This document shows, in pieces, positions 25,901-39,165 of a DNA stretch of 64,000 nt. The stretch spans positions 372,001-436,000 of the forward strand of contig JAINUG010000395.1 of assembly GCA_029706075.1 (NCBI GenBank), read 5' to 3'. The first letter of the stretch is position 1, and every line of letters starts with the position of its first letter. Source of the stretch: Aldrovandia affinis (lineage: Eukaryota > Chordata > Actinopteri > Notacanthiformes > Halosauridae). The notes under the pieces are model-generated. The model was not told where the DNA came from. It saw nothing but the letters and a program-made list of their open reading frames with translations, and did not search any database. The position numbers and the translations under genes are program-made.

Positions 25901-28900
25901 CTCATGAGTGCATCTCAGTAACTCAATTTAAGGTAGTTCTCTTTTAGTTGCTTTTACATTAAGGCCTAGTTGGTTTATGTGTACCACTTACAGTGTTTTT
26001 TCTAGAATAAACCTAATTTGGCATGCCAGCTAGAGTGGCCCATCTTTAACCTTCAAATTAATGTTTATGCCACTATAAAGTAGACATTTAATGATGCTAG
26101 TTGCATCTGAGCTGAACCAGCCACTCTTGCATTTAGATTCTTGGGGTGAGATGATACACCAAACTGAAAGAATGAAATGTTTTACTGTACAGAGGTCATG
26201 GTAGGATAGGCATCGATTACGCACGATATGGTCTTCTAATAAATCAGAAACATTTAACAATGATTAAAAATATGGCTGAACATCAGCACTTTAGCTAGAA
26301 CCACCAGTCGACATCTCCTATACGCAGTAATCCTAAGTGACACAAGCCCTAAACTTTCATGAATACTTCCAAGAACAAAATTACAGCCTTAGCTACTATA
26401 TTGTTACCTGATTTCTCTTCTCCATGTTTAAGCTCAGCATTTGTGCGGGGTGTGGACAGTACCATGGTTATTGCATCTGTCCACACATTTGGCCTGAATG
26501 CATGTTGTGGATTTGTCTTATTGGATTGTGAGGACCGGGTGTGTCTCTCAGCACAGAGTGTGTGTTGTGACATTGTGTCTTTGTTTTTGAATGCGCAGCA
26601 TGCTGTTTCTGTTGTGCTGAGTACCTTTCCTCTGCTCAGAGGAAGGATTGTGGAGGTGACAGAACTACCCAGTGCGACCTATCTCCTGTCTGAGCTGTCA
26701 GACATAATGATACATATTTGTTTGACCTTTTAAATCATCCCAGCATGCATCTGTTACCTCTCCAAATTGTGGAATTAATTACCATCTGTTGTCTCTGAAC
26801 TTTTGTGTGAATCTTACTGGCTACATAGTGGAAGTTAGTGCTTCTTTTCTATTAAAGTTATGTCTGGGCCGGAGTGTGTGGTTTAAGCAACTCTGTTAGT
26901 CACTGAGACTAGTCACTGTGACTCTGTTCGACATCATCCTACAATCCATGTAGGCCTATGCATGTTTGAGCGTTGATGCCTCTTTGTTTGCCATTCTCAC
27001 CTATTACATTGTCAAACAGAGGACCATTCATTATCAGGGCCAGGAAGGTCAAATTCCCCAATGTATTCATTAAAAAAAAATCCTAAAACAATGTGACCTT
27101 CATTCGGAGAAAAAAAGACACCCTTACCAGCACTGATTGAATAAAATGAGTCAATGTCAGTTTAGTAGAAGTGAGCAGGGTGGGGGGTCACATGATTTTT
27201 GCGGGAGTAACAAGACAGCCCGCGCATGCCAGCTTGAGGTGTCTCTCCTTCTTGCAATGTAGAGGGTGGTTTCCTATCAGCTAAAGACCCATTCCTGTCA
27301 TATGTTTTTTCAGCTGCTTATAAGCTCCAATAAAATGTCTACTAAAATGAGGACCTGAGTTATTATATTTTTTTCCATGCAGCCGTTTCAAACGTGTTTG
27401 TGTTGGAGCAGCTCCTTGGGGCTCCAGTTCTCCTGCTCTGTTTCCATACCGCTAGCTAAGTGTGCCGGCTGAGGTGGCTGACAGATGCCCCCCACAGCAG
27501 GGTTGGTTCTGTCCGTCTGGACCACAGCAGGGCCAGTTTTTCCATCTCGTGCACAAAAACTCCACAATAGCTAATGATGGTAACCAGGAGAAAGGAAGTC
27601 ATGTCCAGGTAGTTGGATATTCAAGTTTGTGCTCCATTAAGTAAGCAAGCAATCAAAGAGTGTAATTAGCATAATATTGATGTATGATATAAATGCTGTA
27701 TGTTCACAAAACCAACTCTTGCTTGTGAGTGTATTACAAAACCAGGCACACTTGTCATTCTGAGCAGTTGGTATATTTGTGAGCTGGACATTTTGTTGAC
27801 TGAATAAAAAAGTTATCTCTTGAGGCCAGGATATCAGGTCCCTACAAAAAAAAATGACAGGTTTCAGAAAACCTTTCCTGTAAAAGACACGTAAAAAACA
27901 ATTTTAGGAAGAGAAAAAGCGTGCAGTGATGGAAATTCACTATTTTGTTATTCAGAATTTGACTCATTATAGTGTTGCAATTTCCATTCCATACCTTTCT
28001 ACAATGAAAAAAGTTAGAACCTTGAATTGGCCTTGAAATTGTTGTCATGAATCAGATAGTCCAGATTTTTATAATTTAATTATTTCATAATGTGAAGGAT
28101 AATGACAGGTTTTCATGGAAATGTTTCCACATCTACAGATGGGAGATCCGTTCTCAACAACAAAACCATATTTTTTCCGAATCTAAACTGTTCGCTTTTT
28201 GGGGCGATATAATTTGTCACTACAGACCGCCTCTGCATCGGAATCAAGGTCAGACATCGCAAGTTTTATAAGGGACTGCAAATAACAGCTGGGAAAAAGC
28301 TGGCTGCAAAATTGTAAACAAAACAAAATGCAAGAACAGCTAAAGTGGTGCTGGGAGTAAATAACAGCAGACACCCCAGGTCCAGTATCATACTATTTAA
28401 TATGGGTTATTTAGACATTATAGTAGAGTAACGGTTGAAATATCTTTTCCCCCACATGAAAATACCTTTTGCCATGTGATTTACTATCACGGTATTAAGT
28501 TAAGTTTTTGATAGTAATATTTCTATTTTAATAGCGTGGTATACCATCACACTCCTATTATTAGGTTAGCCGCCGAGTTTGACAGCTTTCTTTTTTGCGT
28601 CTTCAATGGAAAGTATTATTATTATTTTTTAACATTTGCCTTTTCTTAAGTTATAATGCAGGGCAAAGTAAAGCAATCATGCCAGTTCTGAAATGTGTTA
28701 CTGTTGCCATACGTGATCTGAGGTTAAGAACAGCAGCTGCCCCTGTCAGAAAGGATTCAATTCTTGAGAATCATTAAGAAATGCCTTCATTTCAGCATGC
28801 GCCACAACACAGCAAGCGCCTTTTAAACAACAGGAAGAAAATCTAAATTTAACTAAGCAGGAAATTGTAGCGGTTGTTGTGTTTATATCACAATGTATCA

Positions 28901-30149
28901 ATTAGTGTGGTTTTGGAGACGGCTTCCTTAAGTGAACTGTAAGGCTCTAATTGTCTGTCTCTCTCGGGTGTGCTTAGAATAAATCCATGAAGGTCGCAAA
29001 AAAAAGTTACATTTTATTATAAGATTCAATTGAAAGCCTGATGAAATGCTCAGGCTGTCTAATTTCATATAGTCTAAAAAAGGTTTATGAACACATCTGT
29101 GAAGGATATTTCGAGTGATATTTCAAAGGAAACACATCTGAAGTGAATGTTTGTCTCAAAATGTATAACCTGCTGTAAATATCGCAAAGGACAAAACGTG
29201 TATGCAAGACCAAAGCTCTGAATTTGTACATAAAATCCCAAGTCGGCAGCAGGAAAACGTTCTTCGACTGATGCCATCTCCTCTTGAGGAGTCATTACTC
29301 TGTTTGCGGTGACTAAGAGGCGAGCGGTGGGGGACTGTAAATCACTCTCACCAGAAGGACTGGGAGACCCACCAGGCAACGACACATCTGCAGGCGTAAC
29401 CATGGAGCCAGTGCTGCTGTATCCGGGAGGAGGAGATGTTTGTCAGCAACGAGACGTCTGTTTCTATTTCCCCTCACACAGCGGAGGATGCACTCAGGAA
29501 CCCGAATGGCTGACACAAGTTGTGCATGGCCCGCATGTTGGTAGCAGCAACAAACAGAAGCGCACATAAACATAATGGGGTCAGGCTGTGAGAACACAGC
29601 TCTGCCCTTTCGGGGGGGAAAAACATCATTCATTTAGCACATGCTCTTATACAGAGGGACTTCTAAGTACTACTTTTTGGACATTATAGGCAGTATAGCT
29701 ACTGCAAACATATACAGATGTTGCTAACTTAAGGCAACAAGAGGGAAATGCTTTACCCAAGAACCACCCAAATATGAAGCTATGCTAAACACAGCACAGT
29801 GTGTTTGTTTACACCCCTTTGCGCCCAGGATAATGTGTGTCTTTCCACTACATGAGGAGAATACTCATGTGCTGTCCTAAGTCAGAGTGAAAGCACACAA
29901 ACCAGTTGCTAACACAGGATTTTACTTAGGAGTGACATTTAGTCCATTCTTTTCACTGGTCTCAGTGGAAATGAACCAATTGACCATGCATGCAAAGACG
30001 ACATACAAACTTTATTCCCTCCAAAAATAATAGATTAATTAAAAAATATATATTTACATATGTACTGTATATGTATATAATTATTACGACCTTGACTAAG
30101 GAAAGCAGAAATAAAAAAAAAGCTTTTGTGCATTGGTTGTGTAGCTATA
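22946..30149. other. 7.2 kb without recognisable genes
   Basis: Frames of up to 143 codons (25242-25673, minus) lack motifs. GC-richer patches lie at 24430-24690 and 29260-29530. One decayed SINE/LINE tail is at 29630. Confidence 0.5.
29630..29710. repeat. Decayed fragment with the SINE/LINE 3' tail
   Basis: CATTTAGCACATGCTCTTAT followed by ACAGAGGGACTTCTAAGTA is a diverged copy of the shared tail CATTTAGCAGACGCTCTTAT plus CCAGAGCGACTTACA. Confidence 0.55.
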
Positions 30150-31350
30150 CACTGCCTGGCCAAAGTCACCACCTGGATTTAACTAAGCAAATAGGTAAGA
30201 GCCTTCCATTGGATAATTACTGCAGTGATTAATATGTTTTAACTGGCAACAAGTTATTTAACCCTTGATGCAGTGAGTAGCTTCTCATTTCTTAAACAAC
30301 CATGTCGGAAGACATATCCTGTGGTCGTGGAAAAGATGTTAATCTGTTTCAAAAGGGTCAAATTATTGGCCTGCATCAAGCAAAGAAAACAACGAAGGAG
30401 ATTGCTGAAACTACTAAAATTGGGTTAAGAACTGTCCAACGCATTATTAAAACCTGGAAGGATAGTGGTGAACCATCATCTTCGAGGGAGAAATGTGGTC
30501 GGAAAAAAATCTTGAATGATCGTGATCTGCGATCACTTAAACGTTTGGTGAAATCATATCGTAAAAAATCAACAGTAGAACTTACGGCTATGTTTAATAG
30601 TGAAAGTAAGAGCATTTCCACATGCACAATGCGAAGGGAACTCAAGGGATTGGGACTAAACAGCTGTGTAGCCTTAAGAAAACCACTTGTCAGTGAGGCT
30701 AATCGGAAAAAAAGGCTTCAATTTGCTAGGGAGCATAATGATTGGACTCTGGAGCAATGGAAGAAGGTCATGTGGTCTGATGAGTCCAGATTTACCCTGT
30801 TCCAAAGTGATGGGCGCATCAGGGTAAGAAGAGAGGCGGATTAAGTGATGCACCCATCATGCCTAGTGCCTACCGTACAAGCCTGTGGGGGCAGTGTTAT
30901 GATCTGGGGTTGCTGCAGTTGGTCAGGTCTAGGTTCAGCAACGTTATGTGCCCAAAGAATGAGGTCAGCTGACTACCTGAATATACTGAATGACCAGGTT
31001 TTTCCATCAATGGATTTTTTCTTCCCTGATGGCACGGGCATATTCCAAGATGACAATGCCATGATTCATCGGGCTCAAATTGTGAAAGAGTAGTTCACGG
31101 AGCATGAGACATCATTTTCACACATGGATTGGCCACCACAGAGTCCAGACCTTAACCCCATTGAGAATCTTTGGGATGTGCTGGAGAAAACTCTCCCATC
31201 ATCAATACAAGATCTTGGCGAAAAATTAATGCAACTCTGGACGGAAATAGATGTTGTGACATTGCAGAAGCTTATTGAAACGATGCCACGGGGAATGCGT
31301 GCCGTAATCAAAGCTAAAGGCGGTCCAACAAAATATAGAGTGCCTGACTT
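30150..31350 (+). mobile_element. Tc1-like DNA transposon, right end lost
   Basis: The left end follows TA at 30148 with CACTGCCTGGCCAAAGTCAC, the terminus of a common fish Tc1 family. The transposase pseudogene follows at 30302. After its C-terminus the expected right inverted repeat (GTGACTTTT...GGCCAGGCAGTG) is cut: only TGCCTGACTTTTT at about 31341 remains before unrelated DNA. The copy is immobile. Confidence 0.8.
30302..31336 (+). pseudogene. Tc1-like transposase pseudogene, two in-frame stops
   Basis: Single continuous frame of 345 codons, close to the usual 340-350 aa. N-terminal helix-turn-helix: KKTTKEIAETTKIGLRTVQR. DDE core: Asp in MWSDESRFTLF, Asp in [12 protein letters not shown], Glu in [15 protein letters not shown], ending in [11 protein letters not shown] at 30842-30844 and TAG at 31091-31093 interrupt it without any frameshift. 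The two stops separate the first, second and third catalytic residues, so no active enzyme can be made. It would have cut and pasted its own element at TA sites. Confidence 0.9.
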
Positions 31351-33879
31351 TTTATATTATCACTTTTCTTTATGTTCTTTATGCGTGAAGCGTTTCCTTA
31401 TTCTTGGGACTGGTGGATCTATTCTTGTGCACCTGAAATTTATTTAAAATGTGTGTTTTTTCCAGAAACATAACCTTGCCCTCAGTATGCGTCTTGATCT
31501 CGTTATCTCAGTGCATTAGCGGAGACATGGTGGTGCGGTTGGCCTCGGCTCTAATTTGCTTAGTCCCTGATTTTTTTTCTCCGATCAGAAAACTCAACCG
31601 TTGTACTGCAGCAGTAGCCGTGGCATTTGAAGAAAAGGATAGAGGAACAATGCAACATCCGAGAGAACCAAAACAATTCCTCCTGATGTTGTGGCTTAAG
31701 CCTCTGGGCGGTTCTGCTAAAGGGAAAGGCGGGGAGAGAGAGAGAGATCAAACGGTGGTGTTTTAAAAATAGTTTACTGTGCTTTTCCAATATTGTGTTT
31801 AATCTGATCAGCATTGGTCGCAATTGCATTAAGTTAGCGGTTCCATTAATAGTGTGGAACCTCCAGTCAGGTACATTGTATTTCAATGCACATTTGTGTA
31901 ATTACGTACAGGGATGCATTTAGGATCCGGTTTAGGGGAGCGGGGTTAGAGGTCTGTGGTTAGGTAAATGGGACAAAGTGTGAATTTTATAGACTGCGAA
32001 ATCATTTTGATTATCACTGTGGTATAAACTAAAAAATCACTTAAACAGAAGACACATTCTACATCACAGTGCAATAACACAGTTAAGCACCCTCTCATTA
32101 TAAAGTGGTGACTGAATGTTCTTGAAAGTGTGTTGGTGGAATTCCAAGTGTGGACAGCGGAGCAGCTATTAAAGAGCCCCACTTGAGGCTCTCTAACACT
32201 TGAGTCACAGCCATGCCCTGTTTCTGTTAGTGAAGCAGAATGTTGGAGCTTTCCTTCGATGCAAGATGAAAGGTTTGACCCCGTCTGTTGATAGTATAGT
32301 TGTTTGGCACGGGAGAAACATGTTTGTCCACTGGACACCTTTGCCAGACCTTTAACTGTTTTTGCGTCCGCTTTTGAGGTAAACAAGGGTGGAGAGTATT
32401 TATTTTGTGGAATTGCCATTTCCCCAGCAATTCTCAGTCTTAGTCTGTCATGGGGAAGGGATATTCACTCTCAATCTTGTTTCTAAGGTAGTTATCTAAG
32501 TGATAAAAATGACATGGGCTGCTGTTGTTAGCTGTATCATTGTGTGATATAACAGCCCATCATGCTAAGCTTAAGATGCAACATCAGACTAGTTCTTTGT
32601 GATGGTATGGTTTGGGAATAGATGAAAAACGCTGTATACCAAGCTAAAAAACGTGCGCTTTTCTGGCTGCCACCCTCAAAACATTCTGAGCAGTTGCGTT
32701 TTTTTTACAGCGTGAAATATTTTTTTAGGCCAGCATTTCCCAAGGAAAACCATAAATGTTTTCCTTTGTGTGCTGCCATTAATGCTCACAGTAAGCAGAA
32801 AATGATTAATTCCAGGAGTCTCCATCCAGACCGCGAAGACGGCCGATCTCCGGTGTTACGAAATCCACCGGTGTCGTGCAAGCAAGCGGTGGAACAGGCT
32901 TGTCATAGAGAAGGGGGGAAAATGAATAAGGAAATAACTTCCATCCTCCACGCTCATTATGAAAATAATACAAAAGCAGTCAAGCCTTGAAGTTCACACG
33001 TTTCCCTACTGCCAGAGAGGACAAATTGGTTCCACTTCATTTGATCGGGGCAGTTTCAGCATTTTGTCGGCTGGTCTTTGTGATGACCTTAGCATGGGTT
33101 ATATAGACACAACAGGGTTGACAATTCCAGCTGATCCTAGCCCACCACTGTGTCCCGCAGGGGGTTGTCCACCCCCTCCCCCATCCCAGTGCTGGCTTCC
33201 AGGGCTCCCTGCATCAAATATCAAGTCAGGACAAGTTTTTCGAGCAGCTCGAATGTGTGGTGTTGTAACATGAGCTGAAAGGAATTTAAAAATCTCAAAG
33301 AGCAATCCCCTCAGATTGTTAGCAAAGCATGAATCAGATTTTGACTGATGGTGTTGAGGAAATCATACTGAAGAAATTGGTTTCTGAATGTTTTGTTCTC
33401 GTTCGCTCACTGATCATTTTACCACTCGGGGAAATGGGCCTAGACTAACAAATTAAGCTACTTTTGCCTGTACAACTTCATTTTAAACAAAGAAGACCTT
33501 TTCCCAAAGATAACATTCTTTCTCCAACCACTGCTTTGTGTTTCAGACCTTTCTCTGAGAATTAAATTATTAAAGTTTTGTTTTAGTATTTTGCATCATT
33601 TGCATCACCCCACTGTCAATAGAAAGAGTTTCCTGCCACATTGTGCTCAAAAGCACCTTTTCAAGTGCAGATAATTCCTACTTTTTGTGACGTCTTGTGT
33701 CACCACTTACCACCATAGCCACACTTGGAGCAATGCAGCTTAGCATGTACATTCCTCACACAGCCCAGTGGAAATTTGACACAATGGAAGCCACACATTA
33801 CTAAAGGGAAGCGAACACCAATCTCTCACAGAAAATGGTAGCCTGTAAGGGCCTGGTTAGTAACTAGGGGCAGTGATTG
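31351..33879. other. Non-coding, possible conserved patches
   Basis: Unique-looking sequence at 31480-31760 and 32700-33000 without repeats or coding signal. Conservation cannot be judged here. Confidence 0.4.
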
Positions 33880-34065
33880 GAAGATATCATGACACCAAAA
33901 ATGGGTGGAGCTGTAATTGGTTGTAAATCACTGACTTGTTTGAACCAGTCAAAATGTTTGTGTTTCTCACAACAAAGCACAAGTATTGGTTCACATCAGT
34001 GAGCTACTGGTAGCATGTGGTAACTCCACCCATTTTTGTTGTCATGACACCCCATTCTCCCTTCA
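33880..34065. repeat. Small foldback repeat, related copy at 46425-46530
   Basis: TATCATGACACCAAAAATGG and GTGGAGCTGTAAT at 33887 onward reappear inverted at 34010-34055 (CTCCACCCATTTTTGTTGTC then ATGACACC). A third copy of the arm is at 46444-46510 (GATGTCATGAACTCCATAAT, GGGTGGAACTGTAATGAGCT). Confidence 0.6.
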
Positions 34066-36589
34066 CAACCCAGTGAAATGCAGGCCACCTTATGACCACG
34101 AATTAGACCAATTGTGTCCTGCCACTGTAATATACTGTGATCTCCATAGGCTAGTCTTGTAATGATGTAGCCTTTATTCAAGCTAGTGATGTAGAGGCTA
34201 AAAGGCTAAGCCTATACTCCCAAGGAAAGTGCATTTACAGACAGAGCCACTCAAAAACGGCCATTGAGCATAACCAGCATTTTAAGACTCAGCCTAAATG
34301 TTGCTGTGTGTGTAGCCATGCTAGCTGTCAGTGGTACAGAGTAGGCTCTCTCTGACCGTAACCCAGTAAACCTTCTAAGGTCTGGATGACCTTCAACGAG
34401 CAGGCGAGCCAACTAACCTTCGAGGACATCCGAAATTGCGGGTGTGAATGTTTCAAATTGCAGGTTTGAAGAGTGCAGTGACATTTCAATTCAGTAATTC
34501 AGACTTTGTAGGAATTAGTGACAGTCTGCTTATCCCCTGCTCTCCAGTGCCTCCTGGTGCGCTTAGGCTGTAGAAAGTATCTTTGAATGTTGTGTGTGTG
34601 TGTGTGTGCATGCGCATGTGCACGCATATGTATAGCCAATCCCTTTGGGGCCCTGATTATTTCTAAGATTCCATAGCAACAGTTACTTACATTTCCATTG
34701 CCAGTCAGGAAGTAGCAGATTGGGCTATTAAGTATTGAATGATCAACTTCAATACTTAGCAAAAATATAGCAAGAGCTCTCTAAAATAATTACAAATGAT
34801 TAGTTCAGTTTACCTAACTAACTAGCTACCAAAATAGTTTGCTAAAAATCATTGTATCCTAATTCCATTGCATGCTAATTATTGCTTTAGCTACCAATGT
34901 GAAATAATAGCTGACTTTTGTATTGGTGTCTTATGTGACATGAGCTGCTAATGCTTATAATAATAAAAGCGTTCACTTGTTTCTCAGCTGTCTTCTATTT
35001 CAACCAAAATGATAATCCAATCTGCTACTTACTCCTACACAAACATAGGCAGTGAGACGGATCTGGAAGCAATAATCAGGACCCCGAATGGGTAATGTAG
35101 TGACACTGTTTTCAGATGACCTCATTTTGGAACACCATTTTGTAAGCCATCGAAATCCACTAGGCTACGAGACTTTCTTTGTGTGGGCTGGTGACCGACC
35201 CAATTTACCTCATAAACAAGTCATTTGGACTGAATTGAGGGCTCTGTTTTTTGGCAGCTGGTGGATTGTTCAAACTGCGGTGGCTTGTGATTTCGTTTAA
35301 AGGCATGGCTCTACATAGCACATTTTGTATTAGTACAAAGGTGCTTTACATTGTTACAAAACCAGTTGCCTGCGGCTATAGCAATCACTAGACTAAATCC
35401 CTCAGTTCAACAGTGAATGAATCCATTTCAACATGGTGGAAAATAACTCTTGTGTACCACTGTCCTGTGTTCCTCCGGAACTCTCCAGAACTCCAGACAG
35501 AAGCCACCCATCAGCAGCCAAAACCCGGCGTCAGGCCCACGCCCATGTAGGAACCCCACACCCCTGGCACACACCCTGCTAACTCTGTAAAACTGCACCC
35601 CTCCCTGAGGACCACATTAAACGGGCGGAGGCCCCCTGGCAGGTCAACGCCTGTGTCTATTTACACCTGGTTTGTTTATTAAATCTAATCTTCAATGATT
35701 TATTAGAATGTTTACTTGGCACTCTGCCCAGCACTTTTGGAGGAAGAAACTGCCTGCGGAAAAGGACACCCTAAGTCAGTTAATGTGGGTCACTTCGCTC
35801 GAAAAACAGATGATTGCTGGGGGAATTGATAAATCCCCAGCCAGAGGTAGCAACTGATTGGTTGTAGTTTGTACACAGCAGGAGTATTACCCTGTAATAT
35901 GAGCCCTTCTCGACCACCCTCTTTTTAGCTGATTGGAATTCCAGGAATGTGTGTATCTAGTCTATTTGTTTATCATCTGAAAGATATAACCTTTATGCAT
36001 TACAGGAATGTTTGGGTGAATGTATAAACAAAAGTTAAAAAAAATCAATAAAAAAAATGATTAAGCCATCATGCAAAACTATTAAAGAGACTGCAAAAGT
36101 GAAAGCAATCGGTTTGGAATGCTTGCTTTAGTAGTGATGATATTCACTATAAACATTAGAAGAGTTGACAAAGGAGCACAAAGTGCTTTCATTGTGTTTG
36201 TTGGGAAAAATTAAACCTTCAATTACACCCACCTGTTTAGCCTGATTGCCATACCTGCAAAATCTTTCAGAGAAAAGTTTATAGATCTGCTGCAAAAAGT
36301 GAAACCTGCAGGTTTATAGTAAATAGCCTACAGTACCTGCTGTCTGTTCTAAGTAGTGTGGAACCGTATCGATGAGAACGGAGATACAGTAAGTGCTACT
36401 CTCTCCCTCTCACTCTGTGCCTCTCTTTCTTGTGTATGTGTTTGTGTACATTTCTCAGGCCATCTGGGAATAGAGAAGGTAGAACAAAAACAAGCACTTC
36501 TCTCTCTGTCTCTCACACACAGTTACACACACACACACACACACACATAGAGGGCAGTTCCTATTCCCTGGTAGGAAGTGTTGTGACTT
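34066..36589. other. Non-coding upstream of pls3
   Basis: Contains short CA/TG repeats (34593-34610 and 36520-36547) and an RFX-like motif at 34667-34680. No gene was recognised. Confidence 0.5.
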
Positions 36590-36790
36590 GCCGCCCAGAG
36601 TCTTTGTGAGCCAGACAGGAATGCTGGCATTCCAGATTAGCTCTGAAGGGTGTGGAGGGAGCACAGCCTTTGCCGCTTGCCGCTCTCTGACTGCTGCTCG
36701 CCGTCGCTGAAGGAGCCCTCACGGGTCAACTCTCACTCCCAGAACCAGAACCAGCACCGGCCTGCTCTGCCCTACTTCCCTCGGGTATGC
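36590..36790 (+). promoter_or_regulatory. GC-rich block, possible promoter or 5' UTR of pls3
   Basis: Composition changes from AT-rich flanks to GC-rich with several CpGs (CTGCTCGCCGTCGCTG near 36700). No TATA box or convincing donor was found, so function is only suggested by composition and by position about 5 kb upstream of the coding start. Confidence 0.25.
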
Positions 36791-37258
36791 TGCTTCACGT
36801 CCGTGCATTAGAATGTTCTGTGTGCTGCTGCTGGATCCAGTCCAGGAGCTGCAGGCACAGATATGTGAGGGATCGGAAGGGCTGGGACATGTGGAGACCA
36901 CTGCCCGTTCTGAACATGAAAGGAGCGGATTTCTTTTTTCTCCTCTACCCTGATGCGCACCGGCTGGCATGGAACTAGCTGTGGTTTGTGTCTCAGTAGC
37001 ACCCCTGAGATGGAGGATTTGTGTTTTTATGTTTCTTTGTCGGGCGTTTGCATGATCGACTTCTGACTTGAGGTAAAGGGGGAAGTTTTGTCCAGCTTGT
37101 TTTATAACACATTATGGGTCTGGATATGGGTAAAGGGGGAATGGAATTCAACCTGAAGCGTTGGCTCTCATCTTATCTTTGCGTATCGTTCTTTGTGCTG
37201 TTGTTTGAAAGCGAGGAGGTTGAGATAAGGTGAACGTTGACTTTTTCTGTCTTTGTAG

Positions 37259-37373
37259 CCGAGAGCGGGCCTGTCGTTGTGTGACTGTGTTGACGGTTGG
37301 GCTGTGGCGGGTCGCTGAGTGGTGCGGGAGGTGAGGGGAACAGAGGGAGAGGCGAGGCTCTTCAGCGCCGCAG
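37259..37373 (+). other. Candidate non-coding 5' exon of pls3
   Basis: GC- and CpG-rich block bounded on the left by a pyrimidine tract ending in TAG (37241-37258) and on the right by CGCCGCAG followed by GTAAGGG, a strong donor. It lies 4.4 kb upstream of the exon with the start codon, which needs a 5' partner. It could be a first exon, where the left TAG is incidental, or an internal non-coding exon. This is inferred from splice-site appearance only. Confidence 0.4.
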
Positions 37374-37720
37374 GTAAGGGCGTGGCAGCTGTGTTACTCT
37401 GAACCAGCGTGTCTGTGTCCCGCGTGTGGAGTTTGATGAAATGCTGAGGGCGCAGGATCAAACAGCCAGACCTGAAAGGAAAAGAGCTTGTCATGCTTTT
37501 CACGCGAAGGCTGAAGATGTGAAAAACGGCTTGCATTGTTCTGTGAACTCTTCCCCCCGAATGACAGACACTTGTGCCTGAGCTAACCCAGTCTAAAGAG
37601 GAGCATGTGCATGAGAATGCTGCACTGCTAAAGATGTTAACGTTAACGTGAGCCTTGGGTATTACTGGGCTGGGGTAAAGGACAAGGAGTCAGGTCAAAC
37701 GCAGGGTGGGGTGAGCCTGG

Positions 37721-37885
37721 TGCTTTACCTGAATTGTTTCAGTGCATGTAAAGCTGTGCAGGTGATTCATATGTAAACTTTAAACTCTGCGGGGGCCTCT
37801 GCTATGCAAATGCGCTCATTTAAAGATCTCAAGGTGGATTACCGCACACTGACTGACTGCCCCTTTAACTCACATACTACAAATA
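37721..37885. repeat. Segmental duplication, copy A (partner 41387-41550)
   Basis: Shares GCATGTAAAGCTG, GCAGGTGATTCATATGTAAA, GGTGGAT.ACCGCAC and CTCACATACTACAAATA in the same order with 41387-41550, with small indels. Confidence 0.85.
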
Positions 37886-38076
37886 TGATGGGAAGTAAGA
37901 TATTATTATTTATGTTATAGTCATAATAATTATTGTTGTTGATAAATGCAGTAATATTAATGAATGATTAATCAATCACACAATATCTATTTTGTGTAGT
38001 TTCTTATGTAAATTTTTTTGTGTATAGAATGCTGGAGATTCTGGACTTCTCTTCCACTTAGAAGTGTGGAAGGAAG

Positions 38077-38430
38077 CCCTCTGCTGTGGGTGTAGGTGCA
38101 GTGTGTAAGTGAGTAAGCGTGTAAACCCTAGTGCCCTCTGCTGTGGGTGTAGGTGCAGTGTGTAAGCGAGTAAGCGTGTAAACCCTAGTGCCCTCTGCAG
38201 TGTGTAAGCGTGTAAACCCTAGTGCCCTCTGCTGTGGGTGTAGGTGCAGTGTGTAAGAGAGTAAGCGTGTAAACCCTAGTGCCCTCTGCTGTGGGTGTAG
38301 GTGCAGTGTGTAAGTGAGTAAGCGTGTAAACCCTAGTGCCCTCTGCTGTGGGTGTAGGTGCAGTGTGTAAGCGAGTAAGCGTGTAAACCCTAGTGCCCTC
38401 TGATGTGGATGTAGGTGCAGTGGGTAACCG
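38077..38430. repeat. 57-bp minisatellite, about 6 units
   Basis: Unit CCCTCTGCTGTGGGTGTAGG, TGCAGTGTGTAAGCGAGTAA, GCGTGTAAACCCTAGTG. Copies start at 38077, 38134 and onward. The third is shortened internally and the last is diverged. Because 57 is a multiple of three, a repetitive minus-strand frame stays open; it is not a gene. Confidence 0.9.
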
Positions 38431-38572
38431 TGGGGAGAGGAGGATGCCTTAGTTTGATTGGAAAGGTTACCAGGGGAAATCTCAAATGTCAAAAGAATTG
38501 AATTGATTCATTCATTGATTCATTGATGTTCAAAAATGAAGTTTGGTAAGGGCTGTGTCCATGCATTCTCTG

Positions 38573-38621
38573 ACCAGGGGGTTGGATGGGTTGGTGTGGG
38601 GGTGGGGGGGGGGGGGTGCAG
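38573..38621 (+). repeat. G-rich tract
   Basis: Runs of G including one of about 14 (near 38605) in a G/T context. It could form a quadruplex and is a likely slippage site. No gene is attached. Confidence 0.7.
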
Positions 38622-38974
38622 GAAGTCCAGCCAGGGACCTATATGGTGTGAGCACAGCATCCAGTGAAGAAGTGGGTCACCTTCATCATTGGGAGTGACG
38701 TAACCGTCACGGAGAGGCACTGCACTGCATCCCCCCCATGTCAGACAACAACAATTTACCTGTTATACTACAGTGTGTTCATGAAAACCCTCAGCCTGGT
38801 TAAGTTTTAAGCATGGCTATTTTTTTATCAAATCAAGCCTCAGACTTTGGTGCTCAGTTTTTTTCATTGACAGTGATTTGTTTGGGCAGAAATGACAAGA
38901 TTATCATTAAAAGTAATATCAACTGGAAGAGGTGACTTGAAAAGGTGTTACAGTGCACTATATCATGTTGTTTT

Positions 38975-39165
38975 ATTGTATTTAGTGGAACCCCTTATCC
39001 AGAACAATTTTCATAGCTTAGATTATACATAATACATAATATAATTTATTATGTATTATGGGTATTTACTGAACCAACTGCCTTTCGCAAAGGTACAAGC
39101 ACCCCACCTGGGAATCAACCCCATCTGGTTTACAAGTCCATTTCCCTGAGCTCTTAAAACAGTGT
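38975..39165 (-). repeat. Decayed tRNA-headed SINE with the shared tail
   Basis: The plus strand begins with CCCCTTATCCAGAACAATTT (diverged tail), then TTACTGAACCAACTGCCTTT, GGTACAAGCACCCCACCTGG and a B-box complement (GGGAATCAACCCC), the order of the reverse-oriented SINE at 51534-51740. Confidence 0.55.

Noticed and set aside
38058..38492. Repetitive protein of 144 codons on the minus strand
   Set aside because: It is the 57-bp minisatellite kept open because the unit is a multiple of three.
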